Below, one piece after another: positions 1 to 10,600 of a DNA stretch of 64,000 bases. Made by a program: the position numbers and the translations under genes. This stretch comes from Gamsiella multidivaricata (lineage: Eukaryota > Mortierellomycota > Mortierellomycetes > Mortierellales > Mortierellaceae). Numbering within the stretch: the stretch's first letter is position 1; each line of letters begins with the position of its first letter. The notes under the pieces were generated by a model. The model made no database searches, had not been told where the DNA came from, and was given only the letters and a program-made list of their open reading frames with translations. The stretch lies in NCBI RefSeq assembly GCF_025024155.1, contig NW_026251796.1:62001-126000 (forward strand), in the 5' to 3' direction.

Positions 1-1
1 T

Positions 2-814
2 ACCGCTCGATGGATCATTAGATATGAGGAGACGACAAATATACTGGATATGGATCTGACGCAATTCGGGACGGACTATCAGGCCATCTATATGGATCCA
101 CCACTCTTGAGGGAGGGAGAAGAACCAGGACCCAACAAGATCACGATAGAGCAACTAGGAACTATTGACATCAATGCGATCTTACCTAAGGGATTCCTGT
201 TTGTGTGGCTCGAAAAGAAATTCTTACCAGACATGGTGCAACTGGCAGAAAGGTGGAAGCTGCGCTATGTGGAGAATTTCTGTTGGATCAAGACCAACGT
301 CAACAATCAGATTGTGTGCGAAAAGTCAGCCTACTTCAACTCTTCCAAGCTGTCATTGTTGATCTTCCGCAAGGTACGTTTTTGCACGCGAAAAAAGCCC
401 CTCATTACGACGATCCTTTGTTTTGCGGGTCACTGAGACCACTTGAGTTGATTCTGAAAACAATTATTTAGGAAGGTGAAATCGATATCAGGCATCAGAG
501 GAGTGCAGATTGTGTGTTTGACTTTATCAAACCCGGCAATCCTTCAGAGTTGTCAGAAGAGAAGCCCGCGTTTATGTATGATCTCATTGAGACGCTACTG
601 CCACAAGCCGTGCATTCTGAAAGCAATCCCAACGGCGACAAAATGATGGAGCTGTAAGTTACAGGTTCATGGGTTCTGCCATGCTATGCTTCAACGCATG
701 GATCGATGGATTACGGCGACACTAATTTGTTTTGTTGATATTACTTAATATAGGTGGGCCCGGAGAGGCACGCGGCGCAAGGGCTGGACCTCGATCTGTC
801 AGTTGAAGGCATAG
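2..814 (+). CDS. MT-A70 family methyltransferase-like protein, MTA9/METTL14 type (5' partial)
   Basis: The gene enters from the left edge; its start is outside the window. Exons 2..373, 472..653 and 754..814 join in frame and end at TAG 812-814, with AATAAA about 30 bp downstream. The visible 204 residues hold the core fold of N6-adenine methyltransferases: the motif-IV region reads YQAIYMDPPLL, followed by GFLFVWLEKKF, FCWIKTNVNN and the C-terminal RRGTRRKGWTSICQ. Catalytic members (METTL3, METTL4, MTA1) have DPPW; here the aromatic residue is Leu, as in the non-catalytic METTL14 (EPPL). This suggests a structural or RNA/DNA-binding partner rather than the catalytic subunit. Early-diverging fungi carry abundant 6mA and MTA1/MTA9-type proteins (established), so an MTA9-like role is plausible; METTL14-like RNA methylation is the alternative. 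The 3' end faces that of the next gene, with 129 bp between stops. Confidence 0.75.
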
Positions 815-943
815 CGGTGTTGGAGAACCTTTTTCATACTTTACTAATAAAAACAACACCTCTACACAATAGAGTCATAGAATAGCAATCAAAGGTGTTT
901 CTTGAGATATGTTCATACAGGCTGTTATGAATTCTTTGTGGCA

Positions 944-1468
944 TTACCAAGCACAGATAGCCCACACTTCTGCAGATCCCCATTCGTTTCTCAATCCTCC
1001 ATCGCACTGAATACCCCAGCCATTATCCACTGGCTTTGACGCCAACAGCCAGCTATGTCCACTTGGCTGGCTACATGCGCCTCCTCCACCAACCACGCGC
1101 TCGTGAGGAGCGCACAACACATATGCGGACGGGAAGCGATATGCCTTATGAGAGGCATATCGAGTGATGGTGCTTATTCCAAACGTTTGCCATGACCCTT
1201 CTCGGCACGAAAGGATTCGTCCGTTGATGTCCTGCCCAATCAGCCCTTTTGGAAAGCAATCCTGGGCCTCGTTGGCGATTCCGAGGATTTGAAGGTATTC
1301 ATAGGTTATAATTCGGCCTGTGGCTATCAGGTTGCCATCGATCGATACCTCGCTGCTCAAAATTTCCTGCTTGTCCACAGGCGTGAACTTGAGCTGAACA
1401 GGTGCGCCAGAAACTGTGAACGCGAGTACAAGTACCAATGCGAGGGCTAGCATATGAATTCGTACCAT
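944..1468 (-). CDS. Small secreted cysteine-containing protein
   Basis: Single-exon ORF of 174 residues starting at ATG 1466-1468. Residues 1-21 form a clear signal peptide (basic MVRIH, then a Leu/Val/Ala core, then VSGAP). The mature part has six cysteines. Its C-terminal half, with VVGGGGACSQPSG, GWGIQCDGG and a final AEVWAICAW, resembles Gly-rich cysteine modules at the ends of some bacterial surface and tail-fibre proteins; that likeness is from memory and unsupported by a search. No catalytic motif is visible. An extracellular or cell-wall role is inferred only from the signal peptide and lack of a later membrane segment. It converges with the MT-A70 gene. Confidence 0.6.
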   Translation of the reverse strand: MVRIHMLALALVLVLAFTVSGAPVQLKFTPVDKQEILSSEVSIDGNLIATGRIITYEYLQILGIANEAQDCFPKGLIGQDINGRILSCREGSWQTFGISTITRYASHKAYRFPSAYVLCAPHERVVGGGGACSQPSGHSWLLASKPVDNGWGIQCDGGLRNEWGSAEVWAICAW

Positions 1469-1902
1469 TTTTACTTCTTTCCTAACAAAAAAAAAAAAGA
1501 AATAAGCTTGAGAGGTTATTTCTTAGCCGTTAAACGAGATAGTCTAGTCGGGCCAGTCATTAAAGACAGATAGACGTATTTGAGAGTGACAGTGTTTGCA
1601 CTTATATTCGACAATTAGCCTTGAAAGTCATATTCCCATTATGCAGGGGCAGTCTATTGGCTAAGCTCGGGACCAGAAGATGCATGTAGCAAGCAAGGTG
1701 AAAGACAAGGACCTCACGAAGCACGATTGCATGATTGAACGTATACTTTTTTCAAGACGAACAGGACACGTGTGGTGCGTTTGCCAAGAATACGGCGAAG
1801 TTGAGGCGCCCTACTCTTTTTGCTTCAAATTTGACCCCGTCCAGGTTCACTGCTGCCTAGTTCGAGCATAGCACGGTATAATGTGTCATTTATTTGTGTT
1901 TG
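1469..1902. other. Intergenic, no confident gene
   Basis: Upstream region of the secreted protein and 3' region of the next minus-strand gene. It contains a 63-codon ATG ORF on the plus strand (1680-1871) with several Cys near its end, but there is no family resemblance or splice support, so I do not call it a gene. A run of A lies just upstream of the secreted gene's start (1485-1498). Confidence 0.5.
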
Positions 1903-2935
1903 CTAATGATGAATCGTCGCGCTTTCGAACAGGTAGTACGCTCCGCAGATGGCTAGACTAGCGACAGCGGTGATAATGTTTAATTGAACAATGCAATAGA
2001 CCAGAATGGTGATCACCCCGGGAGCTTGCTTCATGAGTCCCAGGGCTGGGGATTTGAACATTGTGTGTATAAAATAGCAGCCGCAGGAGGTTGCAGTCAA
2101 GAACATGGCTCCGTGAACCAGCTTGTGGGATTTGGCCCTGTTGGAAAAGTAGGCCATGACTAGAACTACTATTTCGATTTGGTGGCAACAGTTGAATAAG
2201 GTTAGCGCCACTAAATTGAAGGTTGGTGCGTGGAGAACCAATGCACATCCTCCGTCTTTGTTTCCTTCGTTCGAATCCTTCCAGGCCTTCAAAGAAGTTT
2301 TGACCCATGACGTGCCTCCAATTATAAACGACACATCAAAAAGATGCATCGCAGTTGGCTCACTAGTCCAGATCCAACCACGTTTAGCACCTCTCTGGGT
2401 TGTTACTTACCTGGAAAGATCTTGAGTATCTTTTGTACGATCAATTGTGTGCTGTAATCGTCTCCGGCCTGTCGATGAACCAGAATATCTATGATGATGA
2501 AGAGACAAGTGGTCGGAATCGAAAACAACACTCCCTCAGAGATATAGTCTCGACGCACACCCAAGATACTCTCATCCTGGTTACTCTCGCTGGCGTTGCT
2601 TGTGGTATGGATATGTTTGTCGGTGGGTATATGGATCTTTTCGAGGAGTCCCGATTCCTGGATGAGGCGCCATTTCTTTGAATCTGTATAGAGTTGGGAT
2701 AGTGTTTAATTAACAATAAATGGTTAGACAAGTGAGAGGTGAGAGAGAGGACCTATGTATGGTGCGATGCCTATTCATGAACAGGCCGTTGTGTGCTGGA
2801 CCACATACCCTCGATATCATCTAAGCACTCGCCTGTCCGCTCCTTGGAGTCCCTGGAAGGCCGATGTGAAGCTGTGGTGCTGCTCTTTGCGGCTGTGGTG
2901 GTTGCGCCAATGTTGCCTAATTGCTGCTTCGCCAT
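1903..2935 (-). CDS. Fungal multi-pass membrane protein (DUF7719-like)
   Basis: Three exons on the minus strand: 2935..2809, 2683..2411 and 2315..1903, giving 270 residues. ATG 2933-2935 (MAKQQLG) is chosen because it has a good context; an upstream in-frame ATG at 3013 would add 26 residues. After a Ser/Thr-rich N-terminus comes KKWRLIQESGLLEKI, then hydrophobic helices around EGVLFSIPTTCLFIIIDIL, FNLVALTLFNCCHQIEIVV, and two near the end including GVITILVYCIVQLNIITAV. The arrangement, with LMKQAPG before the last helix, recalls the uncharacterised fungal family I remember as DUF7719; the name should be checked. No enzymatic motif is seen. The exon 2/3 junction relies on acceptor TTGGAG|GC, the only one that keeps the hydrophobic frame. 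Location (ER or other endomembrane) is unknown. Confidence 0.65.
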
Positions 2936-3031
2936 GACTGGTATACGAACGTGGTTTTCAGAAAGAGAATGATTGAGCGAAGGAAGAAGAGAAGGAGCAA
3001 GCTGTTCAAACATCGGAGGGTTTGTTGACAA

Positions 3032-3891
3032 GGAAACACAGTCAGAAGTCCCAAAGCAGGGAAGACCAGCGGACCAAGCAGATTTTTGGGGTGATGATGA
3101 TCAAATGGCTACATTCTGCACTTGACCTCATATTGCATTATAATAGACTGTAGTCAGTTGGTCTACTAGAGTAAAAACTAGACGCGTCTGCTGCTGTGTC
3201 TACGTTGGCCCCATAGTCAAAGCCCTGCAGATCAGGGCTGGCCAATCACAGCTGCTGCTCAGACTATCTAGATCATGCAGACCATGCATGGTAAAAGTCG
3301 TGTACTGGGGCTCAATTGCTTAAAGCGGGATCCTCGTGAGACTGTTTCCGTGCAAAAAATGTTGACTCGGTGGAATGCATTCCACCGTGCCAAAACCTTA
3401 AAAAGTCGCGGGGCGCACACACCACCCAGTGGCACTCAATTTTTATGTTCACTTGGTGGAAGACTCGAACAGGAGACCAGCAGGCAGGACTCTACTTTCG
3501 CTTGCCAATATTATTATTATTATTATCAGGGAATCGATACATGGAAGAGGAGCTGTTCCAGGAATTATCTGAATCAATGAGCCGCTAGAGCCGGTGCCTG
3601 GAAAGAAGAAAGAAAGAAAGTAAGCATTTTGCGGCTGGCTGCTTAACCAGTATACGTCAAAAAAGAAAAAAGAAAAAGGGAGTAGATCCTTTCCTTTGAT
3701 TCTTTTTTTATTTGATAGAAAATCTCCGTTGATATATTGCTCTCCAGCCTTGCTCAGATGGATAAAGGAAAGAAGGAAAGCAATTGCTGGCCAAGCAAAC
3801 CTGATGAAGCGGAGGATATGGAGTTCCCTTCCGATCCCATAAAATAAGGCCGAAGATGATCCAACAAGATTTTCCTAAAATGTAGCCCGTG
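3032..3891. other. Divergent intergenic region with a 20-bp perfect palindrome
   Basis: This stretch separates the minus-strand membrane protein from the plus-strand serine hydroxymethyltransferase, so it probably holds both promoters. It contains a perfect 20-bp palindrome at 3368-3387, a (TTA/TAT) microsatellite near 3511-3526, and an AAAG-rich run near 3605-3680. ORFs across it (for example 3275-3580) have no recognisable product. Confidence 0.5.
3368..3387. repeat. Perfect 20-bp inverted repeat without spacer
   Basis: CGGTGGAATG followed directly by its reverse complement. CGG/CCG ends with an internal dyad are the usual layout of sites for dimeric fungal Zn2Cys6 regulators, so a regulator site in this divergent promoter is possible. 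That is inference; the palindrome could also be chance or a mobile-element footprint. Confidence 0.6.
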
Positions 3892-3898
3892 TATAAAA
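3892..3898 (+). promoter_or_regulatory. TATA-like box of the serine hydroxymethyltransferase gene
   Basis: TATAAAA lies 120 bp upstream of the start codon at 4012 and is followed by a pyrimidine-rich leader (about 3909-3990, many CT/TC runs). This is the expected layout for a strongly expressed fungal housekeeping gene. Transcription start is not known. Confidence 0.5.
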
Positions 3899-4011
3899 TA
3901 AAAAAATTCGCCCCGTTTTTGTATCTTTCTCCATTCCTCTCCTCTCCCTTCTCGTTTGCATCCCGATCATCATTCTCACTCCCTTTCTCATTCACGACAA
4001 GAAACACAACC

Positions 4012-6163
4012 ATGTTCCGTTCACTCTCTACAACCGCCGCCGCCTTCGCAAAGCGTGCTGCTACCCCCGCTATCTCCACCCGCGTCTTGTCGGTACGTAG
4101 TGTGACGAACCAACTTCAGTGACAACTCAGAACCTTCGGTGTTTTCTGGGTGCACCTTTTGTTTTCTTCAGGAATAGTGGCGGATCGGAATACTCTATTG
4201 TCAGTTGGAGAGCCATATCCGCCTGAGAGGAATAGAAAACCTTGCATAAGCGCGCACGAAAAAACAATGACGATCTCCAATGTCTCTGGAAACACTTATG
4301 GGAAAATTTTCCACCTCAAAGACGACTCTAACAGACGCTTCATTTTATGTTTGTATGTGTATTATACAGCGTGGTATGGCCTTCCCTGCTGGTCAGAAGG
4401 AGGTAAGAAGTCGTTTTTTTGTCTTCTTCTGCGATGGACTCTGATTTGTTTGCAGGGGAATTAATTCTGTGTGTGTATTTCTGTTCGATAGCTTCTCAAC
4501 AGACCCCTCAAGGAACAGGATCCCGAAATGTTTGATATTATTGAGCGCGAGAAGAAGAGGCAGCGCGAGTCCATCGTCTTGATTGCCTCTGAGGTAATTA
4601 CGACCCCAAACATATTTCCGACATATGTCTAGTTCTGCAGGCGATCTAAACATGAGCTCCATATTTTGTATTTGAACATCGCCCATAGAACTTCACATCC
4701 CGCTCTGTCATGGGTGCCTTGGGTTCCATTCTTCAGAACAAGTACTCGGAGGGCTACCCTGGTGCCAGGTACGAATGATTGCTTCATTCAGCTTGTCAAT
4801 TTTTATTGCACTGGTCATATTTCTCAACGTTCATTCGTCTTTATTGTCTAATAGATATTATGGTGGTAACGAGAACATTGACATGTCAGAGCTCCTCTGC
4901 CAGAAGCGTGCTCTCGAGGCCTTCGACTTGAACCCTGAGGAGTGGGGTGTCAACGTCCAGCCCTTGTCCGGTGCCCCCGCCAATCTCTATGTCTACGGAG
5001 CCCTCATGAAGCCCCACGATCGCCTCATGGGTCTCGATCTCCCCCACGGTGGACAGTAAGTCGCTCGTTTACAGCTGAGTATTTGCTCCCATGAAAACGT
5101 TCATTAGATCAGGATCCTTATCTCTAATTTCTCTGTCTACAGTCTGTCTCACGGTTACCAGATCCCCAACAAGAAGATCTCGATGGTCTCTGCGTACTTC
5201 GAGACATTCCCTTACCAGATCAGCCAGGAGACCGGCTTGATCGACTATGACGCCCTGGAAAAGAACTCAAAGCTGTACCGCCCCAAGATCATCATCGCCG
5301 GTGCCTCTGCCTACCCGCGTGAGATCGACTACGTGCGCATGCGCAAGATTGCTGACGGTTGCGGCGCTTACTTGATGTCGGACATGGCCCATATCTCTGG
5401 TCTGGTCGCCGCCAAGGTTTTGAAGTCACCCTTCCCTTACTCTGACATCGTCACGACCACAACTCACAAGTCCCTTCGTGGACCCCGCGGGGCCTTGATC
5501 TTTTACCGTAAGGGTATCCGTAGCACCGATAAAAACGGAAAGGTCACGAAGTACGACCTGGAGGGGCCCATCAACGCCTCAGTCTTCCCTGGTCACCAGG
5601 GTGGTCCCCACAACCACACGATTGGAGCCTTGGCTGTAGCGTTGAAGCAGACGAAGGACGCGACTTTCAAGGAGTACCAGGATCAGGTCTTGAAGAACAG
5701 CAAGGCCTTTGCGGACGCATTCAGCAAGCTGGGCTACAAGATGTCGTCGGGCGGCACGGACACACATTTGATCTTGGTCGATCTGCGTTCGAAGAGCATT
5801 GATGGCTCGCGTGTCGAGCGTGTGCTGGAGTTAGTCAACATTGCGTCAAACAAGAATACGGTCGCGGGCGACAAATCTGCGATGAACCCTGGCGGCATCC
5901 GTGTTGGTACTCCTGCGATGACCTCGCGTGGACTGGATGAGAAGGACTTTGAGCAGGTCGCAAGCTTTATTGATCGCGCGGTTAACATTGCGAAGGATCT
6001 TAAGGTCAAGTGCCCGGGCAAGATGATTGTGGAATTCAAGGAGTTTGTGGCCGATGGTAGCCAGTTCCCTGAGGTCCAGGCCTTGAAGGAGGAAGTCGCG
6101 GAGTTTGCACGCAAATTCCCTACGGTTGGATTCAGCGAGGACGAGATGGAGTACCGCGACTAA
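4012..6163 (+). CDS. SHM1: Serine hydroxymethyltransferase, probably mitochondrial
   Basis: Six exons: 4012..4092, 4370..4402, 4492..4593, 4689..4768, 4855..5055 and 5143..6163, giving 505 residues. The enzyme is PLP-dependent and interconverts serine and glycine while charging tetrahydrofolate with a one-carbon unit. Exon 1 encodes a Ser/Ala/Arg-rich, acid-free leader ([20 protein letters not shown]) that looks like a mitochondrial targeting sequence, and the second exon is only 33 nt. Family signatures are clear: [64 protein letters not shown], and the PLP-lysine motif [13 protein letters not shown]. The C-terminal half is encoded by one long exon. Mitochondrial targeting is inferred from the leader; alternative starts could also make a cytosolic form. 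Confidence 0.95.
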
Positions 6164-6804
6164 AGTCATGACGATCCTTCGTTCGAGTTAAACCAAAGCA
6201 TCAACTGTACAAAAAATACCACAACGTCCATTCCATCGGAGTAGCTCCCTCCCAGCTTTAATACACCTTTGTTACTCTTCATTACTCCACTCCTCTTGCA
6301 TTCTCGTTTATTTCTTTTTCGATACCTCTTTTCTGCTGATGGACTCCAGCAAAGGCGACAGGACAATAGTTCTTGATGACTGACGAGATATTGACGATGA
6401 TACGATTCGACTTTATGACTTTTGAGTATTAGTACTTTCCTTGTCCGTTAGATATCAGTTCATCATTTTCAGTAAAGGCCTTTTTTCAAATACCCAAAGT
6501 GGCATCTTCACCTGCAGCTTGGCCACAGTGCCCTGGACAAAAGACCCATGCAATGTCATATTTCTCGCTGTTACTCAACATCCCTCCCTTGTATCTTCAC
6601 TGCTCGTTGTGTCCTGTGTAGGTATTCAACAACGCTGGATTTATTTTTCGTTTTCTTCTGCGAAAAAGTTCTTAGCATACAACACTATATGGCTGGCTCA
6701 ATGCGATCCAATATAGCGACAGACAGTAGCCCATAAAGTTCCTAGCTATCGCCGACTGCCTCTCTCGTCCCTCGAGCTAGGCTACTTGTTCCATGTGTTT
6801 TTTT
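6164..6804. other. 3' intergenic region between convergent genes
   Basis: Holds the 3' untranslated regions of the serine hydroxymethyltransferase gene (plus) and the ALB1 gene (minus). Short ORFs here lack homology or codon character. I see no RNA gene or repeat. Confidence 0.5.
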
Positions 6805-7495
6805 TTAATCCCACATTTGCTTGCCCCGCTTCTTTAGTGTGACCTTCTCCTGATGCTTATCGATCCGCTTCTCGTCCTTTTCAGAGTTCATCAACCCACG
6901 TTCCAGCGACTTTCCCTTGCGTATCTTGGCCTTTGTGCTCATCGGCTTCTTCTTGATCGTCTTTTTTGGCTTGTCACTATACGAAAAAAAAAAGATGATT
7001 TTATCAGCGACCTTCGAACTTGACAGGAAGATATGAAGATACACAAAGACACAGAAAAAAAGAAAGAAGACTTACACTACTACTTGTTTACGAATTTTTG
7101 CCAACTCGAGCTCTTTAGCGACCTTCTCCTTCATCGACTGTGGTTCTACGATACATTTTTCGGTATAGAGGACAATATTTGTTAACGCTTTTTAAACTGG
7201 ACTATTCCCGCTGACTATTCCAAACAGACTCCATGGAACCCCTTTCCCTGAGGCAATATTTCCTGAAGCAATCCATTACCTTGCTCGCCCGGCACCAGCT
7301 TCCGCTTATTATGTGGCGCATACTTTGTTTGATGGATGTCTGTGATACATTTTCGGCAGTAGCAAAGAAAATAAAACGAACAATGATCAGCAGATGGCAT
7401 GACTTTTTTTCTAAAAGCTGAACTCATTGCGCGCAAGGATTTTGTTCCAGCTTCCTCATCCTCGTATTTCCAGTACTTGGTCGTGTCTTTCCCAT
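6805..7495 (-). CDS. ALB1: Alb1-like pre-60S ribosome biogenesis factor
   Basis: Four small exons on the minus strand: 7495..7477 (19 nt), 7339..7280, 7145..7076 and 6976..6805, giving 106 residues. The reconstructed protein is very basic: it starts MGKTRPNIHQTKYAPHNKRK and ends MSTKAKIRKGKSLERGLMNS, then EKVTLKKRGKQMWD. The C-terminal pattern (SSKARKR..., a charged helix, then K.R...W) is that of fungal Alb1 proteins, small shuttling factors that accompany Arx1 on late pre-60S particles (established for the family). Exon 1 is the weakest part: it depends on donor A|GTACTG but gives a fitting basic N-terminus. It lies 120 bp downstream of the stop of the FHA gene, in tandem. Confidence 0.65.
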
Positions 7496-7547
7496 GGTGT
7501 CTTGTATGTATTATGTGTGTTCAAAGTAATGAAAGGTCGAAGCAGCC

Positions 7548-7570
7548 AAAAAAAAAAAAAAAAAAAAAAA
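7548..7570 (+). repeat. Poly(A) tract, 23 bp
   Basis: Uninterrupted run of A between the ALB1 start and the 3' end of the FHA gene. On the minus strand it is a T run in the spacer. No target-site duplication or element body was recognised next to it. Confidence 0.7.
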
Positions 7571-7615
7571 GTGCTGGTGTTTATTTGGTATCAACAGTCA
7601 CCAGTGAGGTATCCC

Positions 7616-10600
7616 TTATTCCAGGAACGAGTGCACGCGCACCCGTTTGGGAGAGATCATCATCACCATATCGTCTTCATTCTCCTCTTCTTCTTCTTCT
7701 TCTGCGAACTGGCCCTCGTACAGACGGAAAGCTGGAGACGCTGATCCTAGCCTCTGTTTGAGGGAATGCCGCCGCTTCGTGGGTGTATTCTCCCGCGATT
7801 TGTATGATGAAGAGATGCGTCGTGCTGCGGTGTTGACTTCCGCGATCGAGGGTCGGTTCTCCTTATCATCCTGATCGAGATCGCCGTCAATTGCCTGATC
7901 CGACCCCTTATCATCCATCAGCGCAGTGCTCATCGGGGCTTCTTCCGGTACTTCATATGATGAGGGATCGATGTTGCTCTCTTCGAGTTCTTGAGCAATG
8001 ATACTGTTGTGTTCCTCCTCTACTTCCTCATCTGCTACCTCCTCTGCCTCCTCCTCTTCGTCATCATCCAGTGAGCCCGAGCCTTCGCCCAGCAAACGCA
8101 AGAGTTCCGCTTGTTCAGCATCCTCCTCGATCTGTTTCTCACTCCTGCTCTGTTGAGCTGATGCCTCTGTCTTATCTTCGCTGTCCATGGCTGATGTGCT
8201 CTCAGAGTACGTAGTCGTGACAAGTGCAACGGACCCAGACTTGAACTGCTCCTGTTTAAAATCGAACAAAGAGATGGTCCTCCGCCGCGTCTTGCCATCT
8301 ACGCCTATGGCAACCTCCTTCTCGTCCATCGTGCCATCGCGACCCTCTGCATTCTGGCTGTGGCTCCGAATGGCAATTGTTCTCTTTTGTGGAAAGATAT
8401 CGGACCGTCTGCGTCGAGACCTGATCTCGTCCAACGATTTAGCCGGCGACAAAAGAGAGTGCTCTTTTGCAAATGAGAAATCCTTTGACTTTGGCGATGA
8501 CTCGCGAGGGTATCCCATCAGAATCGTCAATACATCTTGATGAGATGCAATGCGCCGCTTTGGAGTGATAGCTGGTTCTGGAGATTCAGAAATACCGCGC
8601 TTCACAGATGTCCTGTCCAGATCAATGGAATCCGCCTCCTTTTTTACGGCCTCGTTTGTATCGTCCTCTGTCGCTACTAAACGCTGTTGCACATCAAGAG
8701 TCTCCGCATTCTTCTCGGGGGCCTCGAGAGCTTCACTCGATTCTATAGTTTCCGGTTCATCTTCGTTATTGTCTTTATGTGAATCCACAGCAGCAAATTC
8801 ATCCATCAGAGATCGTTGCAGCAATGGTCGTTGGTGGGATGACCTGGTGGGGGACATGACATAGTCTCGGAAACCAGCGAATCCTGCAAAGCATGATTCC
8901 ACGACTTTTTGAGGCGTCCTGAAGACGCCACGGAAACCAGAAAAGATGGGACTTTGATTCGGGTCCACCATGACCGTTGCCGGTGCACTCGACCGTCGCT
9001 TCAGGTCACCCTTATCTGTCTTTTCCTGATCCACTCGCCAATCTTCAACATCCTGATGATCATGTTCTTCTTGGGCCCCATCCATCTGTCCTCGACCATT
9101 TTCGTCAAACAAGGGCAGCTTTACTGGAGGTCGAGTGGGCGTCGTTGGTAAAGAGTCCGAGTTCTCGCGACTTATTGTCGGAGTGCTTGGCCCCTGGAGC
9201 AAGTCAGCCAGTCCATGTATCTTTTGAGCCGAGAGTTGCAAAAGTGCAAGTCGCGATGCTGAACCTGGCGTAGATTGAAAAGGTGTTGATGGTCGCTGTT
9301 GAACTGGCGTAGCAGATTTGTCGGAGAGTCGACGGGTTGGAGTTACAGGAAGACAAATGTCATCCTCAATTGAAGGTAAAGGCGTGAGCGCCTTCCACAG
9401 GCCATCTTCGCTGCTGCTTCCACTGCTACTGTCACTAGAAGTGCCGCTGTCCTCGATGGTCTCGTCCTGACCTTGTTCTCTATCCTCTCTCACATTATCA
9501 GCCTCGACATCTAGGGGACTGTTCTGAGCATCGTCGATGAGCTGTACATCCTGGGCTACGCTCTTCGAAGCCTCGTCCTGATAATCGAGCGCAACTGGAT
9601 CAGCCACACACGTTCCTGAGGCGTCAGCAGAAATCTCTTTCTCATTCTCAAAATTCATCTCAACAAACTGCGGCTTCTTGGGGATATCCTCGTCGAGTTC
9701 AAACAACTTAAGCGGTGCAGGTTTCTTCAGATCATGGAATATAGCTGTACGGCCGCCTATCCTCGTGGGTGTCAGAATGGGCTTGGGTGTTGGTGTGAGA
9801 GCACTCAGCTTGGAAAGTAGAGAAGGTGTGGAAATGCCCCGCCGTCTTGGTGTCTCTGGGCCCTGCTGCTGACCGCGTTTGATGGGAGTCGAAGGAGGTT
9901 CAGCCTTGTCGAAAACCTCGGGACTAAGTGCTGGACCGAACGAGACCTTCTTCGGCGTTCGTGCCATGTCGCCCTCCTCCAAGTCTAAATGCGCCTTGCG
10001 TTTCTGTTTTGTTGGTGTGTGCAATCCTGGCTCATCATCATCATCATCGTCGTCATCATCATCGAGTTCCCGTACAATTAATGGCGGCGATAGCGATGAG
10101 TTGGCGCATGTTGGGTTCAGGACGGACGGCTCATCAATCATGGTGAATATCTTCCTTGGTGTGGCTGTTTTCATTGGTGATTTTGACAAGAATGCTGGAA
10201 ACGGAACAGGCTTTGGAGAGACAAGCAGACTGGAGAGTTTCGCTGCTCTGTTGGGCGTGAAGAGCCCGAGAGTCGATTCCAGGGCGGCCCCACTCCGCGC
10301 GGTGTCTCTTTTGGGTGTTGACAAGCTCCTTCTAGCGGTCGGCGAGGGCATCTCGGCCAGCGCCAGAATATCCCGGTCGATTGTCGACTGAATGCTACTG
10401 ATCTGTCGGCCTGGTGTATTGCTGCTGGTCAACTGTAAAGATGTACGAGGGATTGGCTGTTTTAGACACGACAGGATAAAAGCGCACGAGGTCAGAATTC
10501 TGTTGGCTAGCATGAGATAGGATGAAATAGCGGTTTCGTTGTCTTCACGTGCACTCACCGCGGCACTCTCGAATCTGAACTTCCGTCCTGCAATGGTCAT

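Noticed and set aside
2260..2290. GTTCGAATCC, a tRNA T-loop-like motif
   Set aside because: It sits inside a coding exon and no matching acceptor or anticodon stems are found around it.
3275..3588. Two overlapping ORFs of 72-101 codons
   Set aside because: Span a palindrome and a TTA microsatellite; no homology and no convincing gene structure.
8187..10391. Several plus-strand ORFs opposite the FHA gene
   Set aside because: They mirror low-complexity Ser/Asp/Glu codons of the minus-strand gene; no independent domain.
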